From the NCBI RefSeq assembly GCF_000002235.5, contig NW_022145606.1, positions 16,372,254 to 16,436,253 on the forward strand: a stretch of DNA of 64,000 nt, given 5' to 3'. The DNA comes from Strongylocentrotus purpuratus. Its lineage: Eukaryota > Echinodermata > Echinoidea > Camarodonta > Strongylocentrotidae. Under the pieces are notes generated by a model. That model was not told the origin of the DNA. It saw only the letters and a program-made list of their open reading frames with translations, and ran no database searches. Shown piece by piece: positions 10,959 to 25,900 of this stretch. The position numbers and the translations under genes are program-made. Numbering within the stretch: position 1 is the stretch's first letter; the number at the start of each line of letters is the position of its first letter.

Positions 10959-13900
10959 GGAGCAAAATGTCAAATTTTCAAATTTCGTGACCCCCCCCCC
11001 CCCCAAAAAAAAAATATATCAATGTTTTATCATAACTTAGTCACATTTAAAATTAAACCCCCCTTTGGTAATGTTATGTGTATAAACCCCCCTAAAACCC
11101 CTAACCCCCCCCCCCCAAAAAAAAAAAACGGAGCAAAATGTCAAATTTTCAAATTTCGAGACCCCCCCCCCCCAGAAAAAAATATATCAATGTTTTATCA
11201 TAACTTTAGTCACATTTATAATTACTAAATGACACATATTTGGAAAGCTTAGATCCTCTTTCATTTGATGCAACTCATATGATGCATATTTCACGCATGA
11301 GTAATTAAAATGAATTTAAATAGAGGAGACCAAAAAGTCATTTGGCGGACGGTATCTGAATTTCAAAGAGAAAATCACATTTCTAGAAAGTTGAGGTTCT
11401 GTCCCTTCATATGACACTTTAATCAGGGGAAAATGACCATGCATGAAGTCTTTCGTCTACGGCTGATTGTCAACGAAATGGAGTTAAGTCTTTTGTCAAC
11501 TCTGTTTGTTGCTACGGCAGGCACCCAGTGAAAATGAATTCGTTTGATAAAATTATGGAAATGCAAGCACTACTTTAAACAAACAGAACTTTGTCATTTC
11601 TTGCTCATTTTTCCTGATTGAGGTGTCATATGAAAGGGCAGAAACTCAATTCAGATACCGTCCACCAAATGACTTTTTGGTGTCCTCTCTTCAAACTCAT
11701 TTTAATCACTCATGCGTGAAATATGTATTATATGAGTTGCATCAAATGAAAGAGGATCTAAGCTTTCTAAATATGTGTCATTTAGTAATTATAAATGTGA
11801 CTAAATTATGATAAAACATCGATAATTCTCGGTTACGTTTTTTTTCTGGGACGCACTGTATAAGCAGTGTCTCGTTATCCGGTGACCCGGGTTCGAAACT
11901 AAGTCGATGAGCTAGTGCCATTTGGTAAGGCATTAATCCTCATTACCAGGCCCCCCCCCCCCCCCCCCCCCCCGTAGAGGTCCTAAAGCCGTCGGCCGTC
12001 TGGTTGCTTACAAGCATTTATGCTTTCTTAGCAGCAAGGAAAAGTTACCACCACCACATTTCTTTCATATATATATATAAATATATATATATACGGGGGG
12101 GGGGTCCAACCAACCAACCTCGTGAAGGCATCCGACGATCACCGTGATTGTAATCTCTTGTCCCAAACATAGACGTTGGCCCAGCAGGACCCTGGCTGTT
12201 TTGGTATTTCATCATCATTCTGTTTCTCAAAGCGAGCAGGTAGACGACCAACATCAGGAAGAAGATGAATAAGAAAAGGACACCTGCTGTTGTTCCGACG
12301 ATCACTGCAATAGAGGTTGCTGAGGGAGAAAAAAAGAATTTATTACATCTAGTTTTGTAGACAAGAAGAATCACTTCAAAATTCTGACTAGTCCAATATC
12401 GTTTGTCATCCGTAGTAGATTAGCATTTAGAAATAATTAGGCATCACGTACAACTAGCGCTCATGCTATTATTTAGTCTTACTACCTCAATCTGTTAAAG
12501 TTTGCAACAGTGGCTTCCATGACTTATCAGTTCATGTAGATGTTGTTCGAATTTAGAATATAAATAAGGTCATGTTTTACCAGCTAACCGTTTTTATGAT
12601 ATATGATCAAAACGACAGTGTAATTAAACAAGAAAAGGTAAAAAATAAATTATTTTACATGAACAGGGCATAATTTTATTTGTTTGAATAAATTGCATTC
12701 CCTCTTCAAATAAACTTTTTAAATATAATGCAAATGATTGCATGGCATATATGCATTTGTACCCCCAAAAATAAATAATCATATAAACCTATTTAAAGGG
12801 ACTTGGTAACGTTGCTCAGATGAAAGAAATTGTGCTAAGGTAGTGACAATTAAAGAGAATCTGAAAGTTAAAATGAAACAGACCATTATTACTGATAAAA
12901 ATAGAGAAAAACTGATCTGATCGATTCCTTAATTCTCCCAACTATATTCTTACAAATTAATTACATGTTAGGTGAATGTAAATCGTCACAAAGCAATAAA
13001 CTGGCATTACATACCACTCCAGACATTTAAGTGTTGACAGATTTTTAAGCGCCTGTCTTATATTTTATTTTCATTGAAAAACGGTTGGAAAAATTCAAAA
13101 ATGGTTGGGAGAATTTACTATTAGACGGTGTTGCACAGTGACGCCTTCAAAGAAAACCATAAATATATGTGTTGTTTGTTTTTCAGGATGTTTTGTATGT
13201 TAGAGGGTTAGTACAGTAGAAGGAATATTATAGGTATCATTTCATACAAAACTTACGCAGTTTTTTCATCAACCTTTAACAATGTTAATGAGTCACTTTA
13301 AACTATGACGGTAAATTGGGGAATATATTTGTTGGTATTTCATAAAACTCAGGGTGGGAATAAATACTCAATCAAGATGAAAATAAAGAATGTACCTTAT
13401 CAAAATAGGTCTATGAGGCATGAAATTATCATAAATTAAATATATCATTATAATACTAGTGATAATAATTATGATAATAATAATAATGATTTAATAAAAA
13501 GTTATGATAACAATAATAAAATAAAAAAACTTACATTTGCTGTTTGTGGATGTTTGACAGCGGTCCCCAGTCCAGCTTTCGGTACATCTAACGATTAAAC
13601 AAAATCAGATGAACGTTTTTAAAGAAAAAGAAAAGAAAAGCAATTCAAACATGCTGCATTATTTATGGAAATGTGTCAATGTCGATGACATATCAAGTAA
13701 TCCGAAAAACATTTTGAAATACAATAAAATTGTGATTTTACCATTCACTTGATTTTTGACAGAATTGGTCAAAGTGTGAATGCTCAAAGTGCCCCTTAGA
13801 TAAAATCCCTGTGCCACATTATGTTTCTCTATAGTTTTGTGTTTTACCTGTATTTTATTTCCAAATTTCTAGTATAAAATTATTATATTCATTTGAAGAA

Positions 13901-16900
13901 GATAAAACGGTTGCCATGTAGCGAACTTAAAAAGAAAGGTTTAGTGCAAAAAACAATTGTCACAGTTCACATTATAATCCTTCCAATTTGTTCCTATTGT
14001 TTTTCACCAATCAGCACACTTTGGAAGCCTGCTAAAGTACCATTGATACCAACAGGAACGTGTGGCAAATAAAAGGTTGAAAAGCTAAGTTGAGACCCTA
14101 CCTGCATTCTGCACCTGATCCATCACTTGTCATTATACAGGTACCACTGTTTTCACAGGTCAGGTCTTCACAGGGTACTGAACAACATAAGAAAAATCGA
14201 GAACTAAAATTGAAAGGATTCCATCACTTTATTTAAATAAGACATGAAGACACTATGTTATCAGTTGTACCTAAGCGTTTAACGACCCCGACTGTGCAAT
14301 GACTATTGAAATGATAGAAAAGTGAATATGGGACTGTTATCAAATGGACCCATTTTGTATTGATTGTTTCGATTTGTATAATTATAGATAACTAAGGGAT
14401 AAAATAAGGCTAGGATTAAAATGCGATAACATAGTGAGTGAATGGAGTGTAAGGTTATGCTTGTTACACACGTAGCGTCATGTTGTTAGGCTGCGACATG
14501 CGCAGGATGCAATACAAACATTCACAATCTCCAGCGCCATCTAGCAGAAAAAGTATTTATTTTATTTCATGTGATGCATCTTAAGAAAAATGTAGACAGA
14601 ATTTAAGATGCGGCATTGTTATATACCCTATGAGATACGGGTATTTATGATAATTTTTGGAGGGAAAGTTTTGAATAGCATATCCTGGTTAAAATTTTGC
14701 ACTAATTAACAAAATATCAGCGTACTCACAAAGTTTGGGCCAAATTTTGACCACGACTGACCAATATATCGTTTTCGTTTTGGGTCAGTAGTGGTCAATT
14801 TCCCCAATCGCTATTATCATCAAAGATGGTTTGATGGCCCTATCCTATTTAAAAATGTGCCCTGCAGAGCTAAAAAAACAGTGGTCGAATTACCCCCCTC
14901 CCATCAAATACAATAATTATGGAAATTGATGTCACTTTTTTTGCTAAGAAATGACCATTTGTATTGTTATTTGTCCGAAGTCAGAATCAATACATGGATG
15001 GTTTCCACATCAAATTCAATATAAAATTGTGCACTGATATATGAACAATCAAAATCATTGAATGAATTCACGCAGTTTGGACCACTTTGTAAATTTGATC
15101 GGTGGCTAGAGTTATGCTAGTTTAAAAATGTTGACCCTCGCGGCTTGCCGGTTTTTTAATCAACCTTGAACAATGTTACCAAGCCACTTTAAACCATGAT
15201 GGTAAATTAATGAATATATTTGTAAATAATACAAAAATGTGTTAGCACTCATAAAACTCAGGGTTGGAATATATACTCAATCAAGATGAAAATTAAAAAA
15301 ATGTTCCTTATAAAAATAGATCTATGAGGCATCAAATTATCATTAATTGATTATATCATTATGATATTACTAATGAAAATTATGATAATAATAAAAATAA
15401 AAATAATAATAATAATATCAATTAAATTCTAATTAATGATAACAATAATAAATTAAACAAGGGAAACGCTTGCGGCGGTCACGCCTGCATTATGCAGTTC
15501 GATGTAATGAAACTTGAGATTAGGACATTATTTATAGGCAGGGTGGCCCATTAACGGTTCTAGGACAACTACCCCCTAGAGCAACCACCCTCTAGGACGA
15601 CTACCCCCTCCCCCGGGACAACTACCCCCGGACAACTACCCCCGAACAACTACCCCCCCCCCCCAGACAACTACCCCAACGACAACCATCCTCAAGGACA
15701 ACTACCCCCGGTCAACTATCCTAGGGGGTAGTTGTCTGGGGGTAGCTGTCCGGGAGGTAGATGTCCGGGTGTATTTGTCCTAGGGGGTAATGTCCGGGGG
15801 TAGTTGTCCTATTGGGTAGTTGTCTGAGGGTAGATGTCCGGGGTAGTTGTCCTAGGGGGTAGTTGCCCGGGGGTAGTTATCCTACGGGGTAGTTGACTGG
15901 GGATGGTTATCCGGGGGTGGATGTCCATGGGGTAGGTGTCCGGATACGCCCATTAACAGGCCCCCAAAATGAAAGCCTCTAAATGTAATCAGCATTTTGA
16001 AGTGAATATTGATTAAGAATCATCAGAAGAGTCATTTACTATAACTTGTACCAAGATTAATAACTTTAATGAAATATGAACAAATAACAAAAAATAATTT
16101 ATTAATTTGATCGGTGGCTAGCGTTATGCTAGATTAAAAATGTTGACCCGCGAGCTGAATATATTGCCTGTCACGGCTTGCCGGTGGGGGCGCTGTTAAT
16201 TTTTAATACACCCTATTCAATTATTGGGGTTATTATAAAACGCCTGGGGGAAAACGCAAATAAAATACTATATGGTTTGCAATTGGTCGTAGATCGTATG
16301 TCGTACAAAACTCACGAACAAAATTGAAAGCTGTGGGTGACGTAAGGAACAGTCCGGAACCGCTTGTGATCTCGGCCTCTGATGTCAATGCGCTTCTAAA
16401 AATGTCAGTAGCTTCTATTTCAGTTGTCCTCGATGTTGGATTGAAGATGAGTATGAAATTGGTAATGATACTTCCACTCCCGAATGATACGGCTCGTGAG
16501 CCAATGAAACCCGGTGTTCTTTGATATATCTTATCGAGCTGAGGAAAACAAGATGACGGGGTTGAGGAGAAGAATGAGAGAGGACAAGGAAAATAAATCA
16601 AATCCATTGAGTGGATTAATTGCACAATCGAAATTAGTTTTGTGTAATCAATATGCCAACAAGATTCCACTTATAAAGAGTCTTCTGGTAAGACTGATGT
16701 TCATGGTGGTCGCGCTTGAAGTGAGTAACATTCTTACACAGTGTCATAATCACCCATAAAAACGATGGAGAAATTTATACTTTTCCTAACTCTTAACTTG
16801 TTTTTTTTTTTATCGAAGGGGAGACACACTGCTAAAACAAAACAAAGGAAACAAAAACCCAGACAAACGAGAAACTTTTGATCTTGAGGATTATGAAGAA

Positions 16901-19900
16901 TACTAAACGAACAAAAACAAACACATGCACCCGTACACATTCACACGAACACACACACACAGATATACATACATACACATATTATAAGACATATACTAGT
17001 CATAAACATACTGTATGCCATTAAAGTAAATGAATCAACTCTGAATCTGTTTTGTATCAAAGGGCTTTGAGACTTCGGTGGTAAGCGCTTTATAAGCGAC
17101 GGTTTTTTAAATTGTGTTTATTATAAAGGGGAAACACACTGCTAAAACAAAACAAAGAAAACAATTACCTTGACGAACAAAAAACTGTTGATCTTGAGGA
17201 TTATGAAGGAAACTAAATAAACACAAACAAACACATGCACTTGCCGATACTCACATAGATATATATATATATATTATAAGACATATACTAATTATAAATA
17301 TACTGTATGCCATTAAAAAGAATCAATATAAATAATGTGCCCCCCCCCCCTCACCGAGGTGCAAACAACAAGTAAAGAAGAAAAGAACCTTCACATAATT
17401 CTTGCGAAAGAACTGTTTTGTAGTTCATGTATTATCAGTTTCTTACATTTGCTTGGAGCTCCAATGCCAGGTTTTTGAATGTTGTAGTTGTGTCGTCCAA
17501 TAGGTCCTGTGTAAAGGTTGCGTCGATGCCTTTAATTCTTGCCAAAACCATGTTGCCAGGCAGTGCATAATTTACTATTCCAAGAGAAAAGAAAAGCAAA
17601 TTACAAAGAAAAAGATACTAATTGATCTAAATGACGAGCCGCATTACAGGTATTAATGCTTATCATACACTTGTGAAGTTTTGAATACTGAAAGATATTT
17701 TGAAATCATGCTTTTAAAATACAAAATACGTAATCCTGATTGATGGACGAAATGAATCTTACATCTAAAACCACGGTTTTAAATCGATGCAATAGTCTTG
17801 TACGCTTCTTTGTAAGCATTACAAGTCCCTAGTCTCCTTCCAGTGTCTTTTGTTATGTTTTTCCGTGACAAACGATATCATTGCAAGTAGTATTAAAACT
17901 GAATGGGATCTTGTTATGTAAAGAATGAATTCAAATTTTCCGTGCTAAAGCTCTTTTATAATTCTTTTTATGAAAACAATTTTATTTTATTTTGGCTATA
18001 TTAGATTTAAATTGATTTAGGAAGAATGGAAAGTTCAAGTGAAATATTTTAAATAGGCATGCCTCTGAATGTATGGTGTTTAATTTCAAACTTTAAAACA
18101 GCCCCCTTTAAAAAATGATAAAAAATCATTCAAAAATTCCAAATTTCGTTCTACGTTGGTAATATATTATTATTCTGTTCACGTCATATATAACTTTTTA
18201 ATGAAGTTTGGAAGTTCTCTTCCATTAGCCGGATTAAGTATAGAGAATTTAAGATAGCTTTTTTAAATATTGATAAGATAAGAAACATGCATTTAAATTA
18301 TGCGCAATAACTTCCTGAAGTGTGGGGAACATCCATTGAAAGACACAAATTAAACAAAATATAGTATAGTACTAATGACTGCTTTAAGAGAAATAGTTGT
18401 TTTTATACGCTCAAGGGAAGGTTACAATTATGCATTTGCCCGAGGCGTGCCGAGGGCAATATCCCAATTGTAACCTTCCCGAGAGCGTATAAAAACAACT
18501 ATTTCTCGAATATTAAAGCAGTCATTAATACTTGTATATGCCGAAAAAAAGAGTCAACATATGACACCACCTTGGCCTTTCTTTACCGGTAGTTTATCTG
18601 CACGATTGTTTTTTATGATTATGACTGAGTGTATCTTTGAGAGTAGACTAGATCTAGATTCTAGTATAAGGAAGATATTTTTACAATTTTGGGGGTGGGC
18701 CGGTATTGAGTATCACTTTCAGGATCACGAGCAATATTTAGTTTGAATCTCATGAGTGCGCAATGCATAGGGATGTGTGTAATCTCTATCATAGAGATTG
18801 CACACATCCCTTTGCATTGCGCACACATGAGAGTCTATGGGAAGGATTTTAGCACTACTACTAGATCTATTTTTAATATATTATGGAGAATTTGACGTAC
18901 CCTTTTGATTTTCATGCTGTCAGCAAGTCTTGCATTTGATCATCATCAAGAAGTTTAAATCTTGGGAGAGTTTCTTCAGCCATTTTTGCCCGAGAATGCC
19001 GTACGTACGGTCGTCTGATCTGTGCTGTGCTGTATTAAAAATATCGACCAATTCTTCGCACACGTACGGTATCCTCGATCGCTCAAACCAGTTTTTAACA
19101 TGTGAACCTATGGGTATTCACCAAGACTGAACTATTTTTCCGGTAACCATGGTAACTGGAATTTTGCCGGGATTTTAGAACTATTATTTTAGAGCTATTA
19201 CATGGGTTTGGAATTTTACCTGGAATTTTACAGGAATAGTTAAAGTTTATGAATGCAATTTCGACCAATCAGATGGCTGGATTTCTTAAGTGAGGTATAT
19301 AAACCAAATCATCGCCTGTTTACTTGAAGGAGCTGTCTATTCGAAATCATTAATATGTAATTGGTTTACCTGGTTGATTGCTTGACACATTTAGAACAAA
19401 CTGGATGGTTTTTGACAAGACTCCATCTGTTGCTTCAATCCTGATGTTGTTAACGCCAGGCGACAGATCTGCTGGCTGAAATTGTTCCACTCCATTGACA
19501 ACAATCGGGTCATATATGACGTCACCATAGAACGAGAAATTAAGAGACGTCAGGCCCTCGTTGAGATGACCACGGAAGAATAGACTGTATGTGTTTCCGT
19601 CATAAACAGGGGATGCCTGCAAAATCTCGACTGGCAACTCTCTCACTTGATAGAAAAAATTGAGGAGGGAAATGACAGCAACGTAATAATGCTCAGAATC
19701 ACATGAAATATATAACAGGGGTAATGAAACCGACTATAAATAGATAAATAAATGAAAAATATAAATTAAATCAATACAATTTTATCAAAGAAAGGTGGGA
19801 ATCTAAAATATTTTGGTGGGAAAGAAAGTTTTTGGAAGGCGATGAATCGACTGGCGTTTGCATTAGCTAGCTAGCGTATAGAACTGTGATGTCCAATCTT

Positions 19901-22900
19901 GCCTTATTGTTTTCAATGTAAATTGATATATCCCACATTTTGATTTAGATTTTTGTTTTGTTACAAATTTAAGATACATATATATGTCATTTTTGTATTA
20001 TAATTCTTCAATACATTTTGAATAGTACAGGTAATATGTGTAGGTTTTAATATACCCCTGACGACATGTTTATGTATAAAGCGATTATTTTCTCTGACAT
20101 CTATTCATTTTACAAGATGTTATTGTTCACTTCCCGTTCTGACACAAAAGCGGTGATATAAGTATATAACTACATACTCCTATTAAATAATGGGAATCTC
20201 CAAACTACCAAGTTACTAGTAGGCATTTGCATTAACTCTATATGGGTGTTCGTTCATTGACTGAATTACAGCTATTTAAGAATATATGTTGAGGAAAACC
20301 CAACTGTTTACATGTAGGCAATGCAGAATGCGTCATATGCTTATAGGGTGTATATTAATAAAAACTCACTTTGTATATCAATATAACAGACGGTGCTATT
20401 GATGTTTCCAGCTGAATCGGTGACAGTTGCTGATATTTCATTGACACCTGGATCTAACCTTTGACCCGGTTGCTTTGGAGCAAAATCAACCCGAAGTGAC
20501 GACGGCTCATCGACATTATCCGAAACAACAGCGTCATAATTAGCCACAACGTTACCAAACGGTAAAGTCAGGTTGGAACACATTATAAAAGGAGATTCAT
20601 CATCTGTCAAATCAAATCGATGAATACGTTGCGGTTAGCTAATGTAAATATTTCATGAGATACGGATTATTATTGTCACGTGTATGATTGATTAACATCA
20701 AGCTATTTTCGTGCCACTTATAGGATTATAATAGATGTATGTGTGTACAAGTGTTGTGGTCTAGTGGTTAAGCCATTAGACTGTACATCAAAATTTACGG
20801 GGTTCTAATAGCCCAGCATTAACGTCCCTTGGTCGACACGTCAATCTATGTTTGCCACTCTCCACCCAGGTGTAAATAGGTAACTGACATCCTTGAGTGC
20901 TTGTTACTTAAGTGGCTCAGCTATGACCAGAATAATAAAGTCGAATCACCATATAAACGTCACTGTGTGACGGAGATGAACGCTCAACAAGTGGCAACTC
21001 TTATTATGATGATGATAATAATAATAATAATAATAATAATATAATATTTATTATATCCTGCATCAAAAAATTTCTGGCTTGTGATTGGTTGAGAGCTTGT
21101 CACATGACCAGAAATATTTGAACTATTTTAGAAAGTACTATATGAGAGTACTATTTGGGTATACTATTTGGGAGTTGAAGGAAAAAAATGTGATTTTTTG
21201 TGATTTTCTTTTTTTTTAAGGAGTCACACCAAGAATAAAAAATGTATTGAATTGATGCAAAATTCATATCATTGCGAAGGGGAAGCCTTACTGATCAAAT
21301 ACAACAGATTTCCTCTTCAAAATATGTTTGGGCCCGCAAAAATCAACTTTCAAAAATGTTAGTTTTGAGATTGAGATTTACTGCCTTCAGCAGTCCTTCG
21401 TATGACGTCACTATTGTGACGTCACACCCTGGACACGGCTGTCTAGCTGCAGACTAATACACGCGCGACTCCGGTATGCGGCCGGTGTGACGGCAGATCT
21501 TGTTACCTTGGCGGATCGTGTTCTCGGAACAAAATCTGCCTAGCAGATATCGTGATCAGCAGCGGATATCGTACCCGCTACAACCAAATCTGCCGTTAGT
21601 GAACACGGCGGATAATGTGCATTGGCGGATTTTGTTCCTATATAGCTACAGGCAGTGGCGAACCTGGCATACCGCGTCAGGGGGGGGGGGGGGGGGGTGG
21701 GGGGGAGGGTGTTTTTGTTTGGGGGGGGGAGGGTTTTCCCCCCTCCCACGGTATTTTGATGTTTGCGATCGCGCGATTTCATGCATACCCGTACCTTACT
21801 TATGTTTTGTTGATTTGAAAAGTCTTCATAATTCGAAAAAGATTGTTTTATTGGGAGGGGGGGGGGGGAGTTAGGGTTAGGGGTGTGACACCCAAATTTG
21901 CTGCCAACTTTTAAGGGTGCGACGTCATCCAAATTTGCCGATTAACAATTGCATAGCATCTACCACCCTCCTTCCCTATCCTAAATGTTAATTATTCCAT
22001 GGTTTAATTAGGCTCTTATCAAATTAAAAAACCTTTTGAAGTAATCATTACCCCCTATAATATTGAAACATGCAACTAATTTGTTTCTACATGGTGATCG
22101 ACCTGAAAACAAATACAAAAAAGTAATTAGCCCCCTTTTTGTATCTGAATCCACATATCAGTGATAAAAAATAATCATGCAAGCGCGAGGCATTACGAAC
22201 TGATTTTTCCCTCAACAGTGACAGGAACTGGGCTTATGAAGCCCTTCAAAATTTCTGTCGGCAAATGCGTCACTCTTTTCCTCTTTCCTTCCCTACTTCT
22301 TTCATTTTTTGTTTCTCTCTCTCTCTCTCTCTCTCCTTTTTTTTCTTTCCTTTCTTTCCCTTTTTTCTTCTTTTCTTTCTTTTTCTTTTTCTTTCCTTTC
22401 GTTTCCCTTTTCTCTTTTCTTCTTTTCTTTCTTTTTTCTTTTTCCTTCCTTTCTTTTCCCTTTTCTCTTTTCTTCTTTTCTTTCTCTTTCTTTTTCGTCG
22501 GGGGGGGGGGGGAGGCAATCCGGCCCCTTCCCCCATAGGTACGCTAGTGGCTACAGGACATGGTCTGATAATTCTATCGTGAATAACATGGCGGATTGCT
22601 AGACTTAAATTGTCTGATTTGTTCGTATTGGACATCGAATCTGTAGGCTATTCCGAAAAGCATCCCCCTTTATTGCATTGACGCCCACAGGCGACAAAGC
22701 CTTGTTGTCTCTCTTTCTTCTTGTCCATTCTTCTTGTCCATCGTTCTAATTTTATGTTAAAACCAGCATAATTGACATTTTGGCATTTTTGTTTTATTTA
22801 TGCCCGAGTGGGTCTAATGGCCTCTAGAGGCCTATACATAAGACCTCCTCCCCAACTGCTGTTTTAACAGAAATAAATCATAATTTAATTACGTATTTAT

Positions 22901-25900
22901 TTCATTTCATTAAAAAAAATTCCTGTGATCCAGTCTCTGTGCTTTTTCATTTTCTTTCTTTTCATTTATAACTAAAATGAAGGCAGATATGGGAAGGGTC
23001 ATGATTGGTCAGAGCAAATTGACGTGTTTGTTTGGAATCTTTCAAACTTTTGTATTACTGCATTTGTTAGCCAAGAAAACCTTTTAGAATAAAACAACCT
23101 GACTCCCATAGTAGCGTTTTAAACATTGGTAAGCCCCCCCCCCCCCCCCCAAAAAAAAAAAAGATTCCTTTGATTTTATATGATAAATTGCAAGAAATAT
23201 AAATTATCAACGGCTTCGATCATTTCTTTAAAAATAGATTTATAAGCTAATAAAACAATATAGACCTAATAAACTTAAATTTGTTTTACCCCTATTTTCA
23301 AACTATTCTCGAATCCTTACAGAGTATAATTCAGGTTATTTTGCCACCTTTAGAAGTTGTCCGCATCCAATAGACGAAAATGATTATATTGTATTTCTTT
23401 ATCAATTTAAAATTTGCCATTACTGTGCATCCCTTACAGATTTATAACATTTTTTTTTATTCGGTTGTACTGATTACGAAACTTGAATTGTGGGGCCGGG
23501 GGGGGGGGGTGATCGAGGCTCTTTGCATCATCCTATATCCTCCCTTCAATTTTTTTTTTGGGGGGAGTGAACTTTAAGGTCACTCTACATGATAGAAAAA
23601 AACAGATTTTAAATATCATAAACTATTTTCTTAATTGTAATGGGTTTCATCAGTATAGTTATTGTTCAATACTGTAAAGACAGTGTAGGACACGGGCGAG
23701 CTGATGTGGATAGCGAATTTTTGGAATCATTGGAATTTTTATTTCAAAATAATTATAGCGCAAATTCCCTCACAGTCATCGTCCTTTCATTAAAACTAAC
23801 GGAGTAGCGTTTTGGGAAAATAAACCTTGAATTTCTGGTACACCTGCCCTCGCTTTCTATCAGCACAAATAGTGAAGATATAGCAATTCTGATACAGAAA
23901 GAGAAAAAGATTTGCGAGCGAGCGAGCAAGCCAAAATAATGAAGTTTTTTTCACAGAAATGTTTTTTCTTCTTTTTCATCCAGCATAATTGTATTGTCAA
24001 GGAGGGGTTTACAAATTGGCGATTATGGAGGAGGATTATTGTTTACTTTCCTTCATAAGACACAAAGTGTAATATACATGTTGGTCGCCTTTCTATCACA
24101 ATGGATTACCATCTTTATCAGAAAGGAACTTGGATTATGATAATAATCGAGAACATACTTTGTGAGCAAGCGAGTGATCTGGAATTTTTTTTTAAACTTC
24201 GTCATAGAACGCTTGTTTTTATATCCAGAGATATTTTTTATTCATATATAGATTGACTTTTTGAAATAGTGATAAAAAATATCATCATTGTCTGGAATAT
24301 ACTGTTACAATGAAGATCCTGGTGATAAATACAATGAAAATAAATAGTGCTTGAATGAAATAAGTATAACTAGAGATGATATATTCCTTTCCCTTCACTA
24401 AGATATTACCTTTAAATAAACTGATTTGAAGTACGGTGTTAAACCTAGTGTTGGTGCTTAATTTCCCGTACAACACCTCTTAACTAAAACTTGAAGTCAC
24501 ACATTCTTTCACTACACAAGTCCACAACAAACGGGTGCAAACACACTTAAACACATGCCTGTTGTGGAAGGTTATTAATACTACTCGATCAATGGTCGAA
24601 GGGGTCCTCCAAGCTATTTTACACAACAATGGAGAAATAGGTTGCTTTAAGATAGGCACTTTGTTTGGCCCTCACTCCATCCATAAAAAGCAAAGTAAAC
24701 ACTAACAGAATCGTACGAGACTCTTTGCAATAAAATCTTTTTATTTCCCAACAATGTCTTTACAATCTTAATCTTTTGAATCTTACAAAAACTGCCTAAG
24801 CCATTAAATACAAGTTGTTCACCCCGTGGTTGGGTACTCTGCATACGCTGATAATTACATAATGGATTTTATTCAAAAAATGGCTGAGGTGATGGAAATA
24901 TATTACATTCTTTTTAAACCTTGCACTCAACAAATCCAATCCGTTCCTTTGAATTTCAAAGAGAGAGGACTTAGAGCCATAGAAATTAAATTACACATTA
25001 TACAGGACATGATTAATCACTTCAACTTTCCTTGCCCTAGTATGGCAATCATTGTAAAAATGCTTAACACCTTCTTTTACTTCCCACAAAGTGACAAAAA
25101 TTAAATAATGTTACGCTTAGGTGGCTTAATTCCTCTTTTAAGAGAAAACTCTTAATAAGAGCGGCCTCTTGCCATAACTCGTACTCGCACTCAGCATCCA
25201 TGGTGGTATACAGTATAGTACTACGGTACACATGCAATTGCAATCGCACGCAGCCTAGCCAGCATGCATGCATGCAGCAAGCGGAGACCGTATACCACTC
25301 ATAAAAACGATACCTTCAGAATGGAACGATAGCTGCAAAACGGAACACTATCTGCCAGCCACTCTGCGTGGTGGGTTACAATATCTGCCGGCAGATTTTG
25401 TGACGGGAACAATATCTGCCGGCGGATTTTGTTCCGCGAACACGATCCGCCAGTCACACTAAACGCCGTCACACCGGTACCGAGCTGTTTGTCCAGGGTG
25501 TGACGTCACTATTCAGAGCTCGCTACGCTCGTGTGTTTGGCTTACGTTCGGGGGCGCTTGGGGGTCTAAGAAGGGTCTTGAAAAATTGCATTTTACGCCT
25601 TTCCATGATATCTATATGATTTCTCAGCAAATTATTCGTGTTTTTCAAGATAGAATCTTTCCATCCATATGTAATTTGTTCTAATTATCAGTTGTTAGTA
25701 AATTTTCTTTGTGTAGCTCCTTTAAAGATCTTAATTTAATGAAAACAAAATATTTTCAATCTTTTTAGATAAAAATTGACAATTTTTTTGTTCTAAAATT
25801 GTTTTTCTTCCCAAAAATGTTTCCTTGATTTGTATTTTTTTATGTTGTATAAAATAAATTTTTGATGCAGGATATAAAACAAATATACCATATGCCTTTA

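Larger units (their letters stand above)
13262..15455. repeat. direct duplication of about 260-300 bp in two introns
   Basis: 13262-13520 and 15150-15455 share the same run of sequence, including CTCAATCAAGATGAAAAT and an ATA-rich microsatellite tail. Copy 1 lies before the EGF-b exon, copy 2 between the EGF-a and SEA exons. Confidence 0.65.

Noticed and set aside
10572-11040. ORFs in the GC-rich stretch at 10.6-10.85 kb
   Set aside because: They run into C and A homopolymers; no recognisable domain, and no splice signal in phase with the tail exon.
11623-11811. 62-codon ORF conserved at 57581-57763
   Set aside because: Both lie in the arm of the same foldback transposon family; similarity is due to the repeat.
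16233-16670. The 145-codon ORF taken as a whole gene
   Set aside because: Only 16316-16538 is exon; the rest reads through both splice sites into intron.
20745-20815. Functional tRNA gene
   Set aside because: A and B boxes are present, but there is no paired acceptor stem and the sequence continues into a SINE body.
22161-22635. Phe/Ser- and Lys/Arg-rich ORFs on both strands
   Set aside because: They are translations of a TC/GA low-complexity tract inside element X and recur in its second copy (43968-44387).
24285-25104. ORFs of 63-92 codons repeated exactly at 41.5-42.3 kb
   Set aside because: Identity follows from the two recent copies of element X, and no transposase or other domain is visible.
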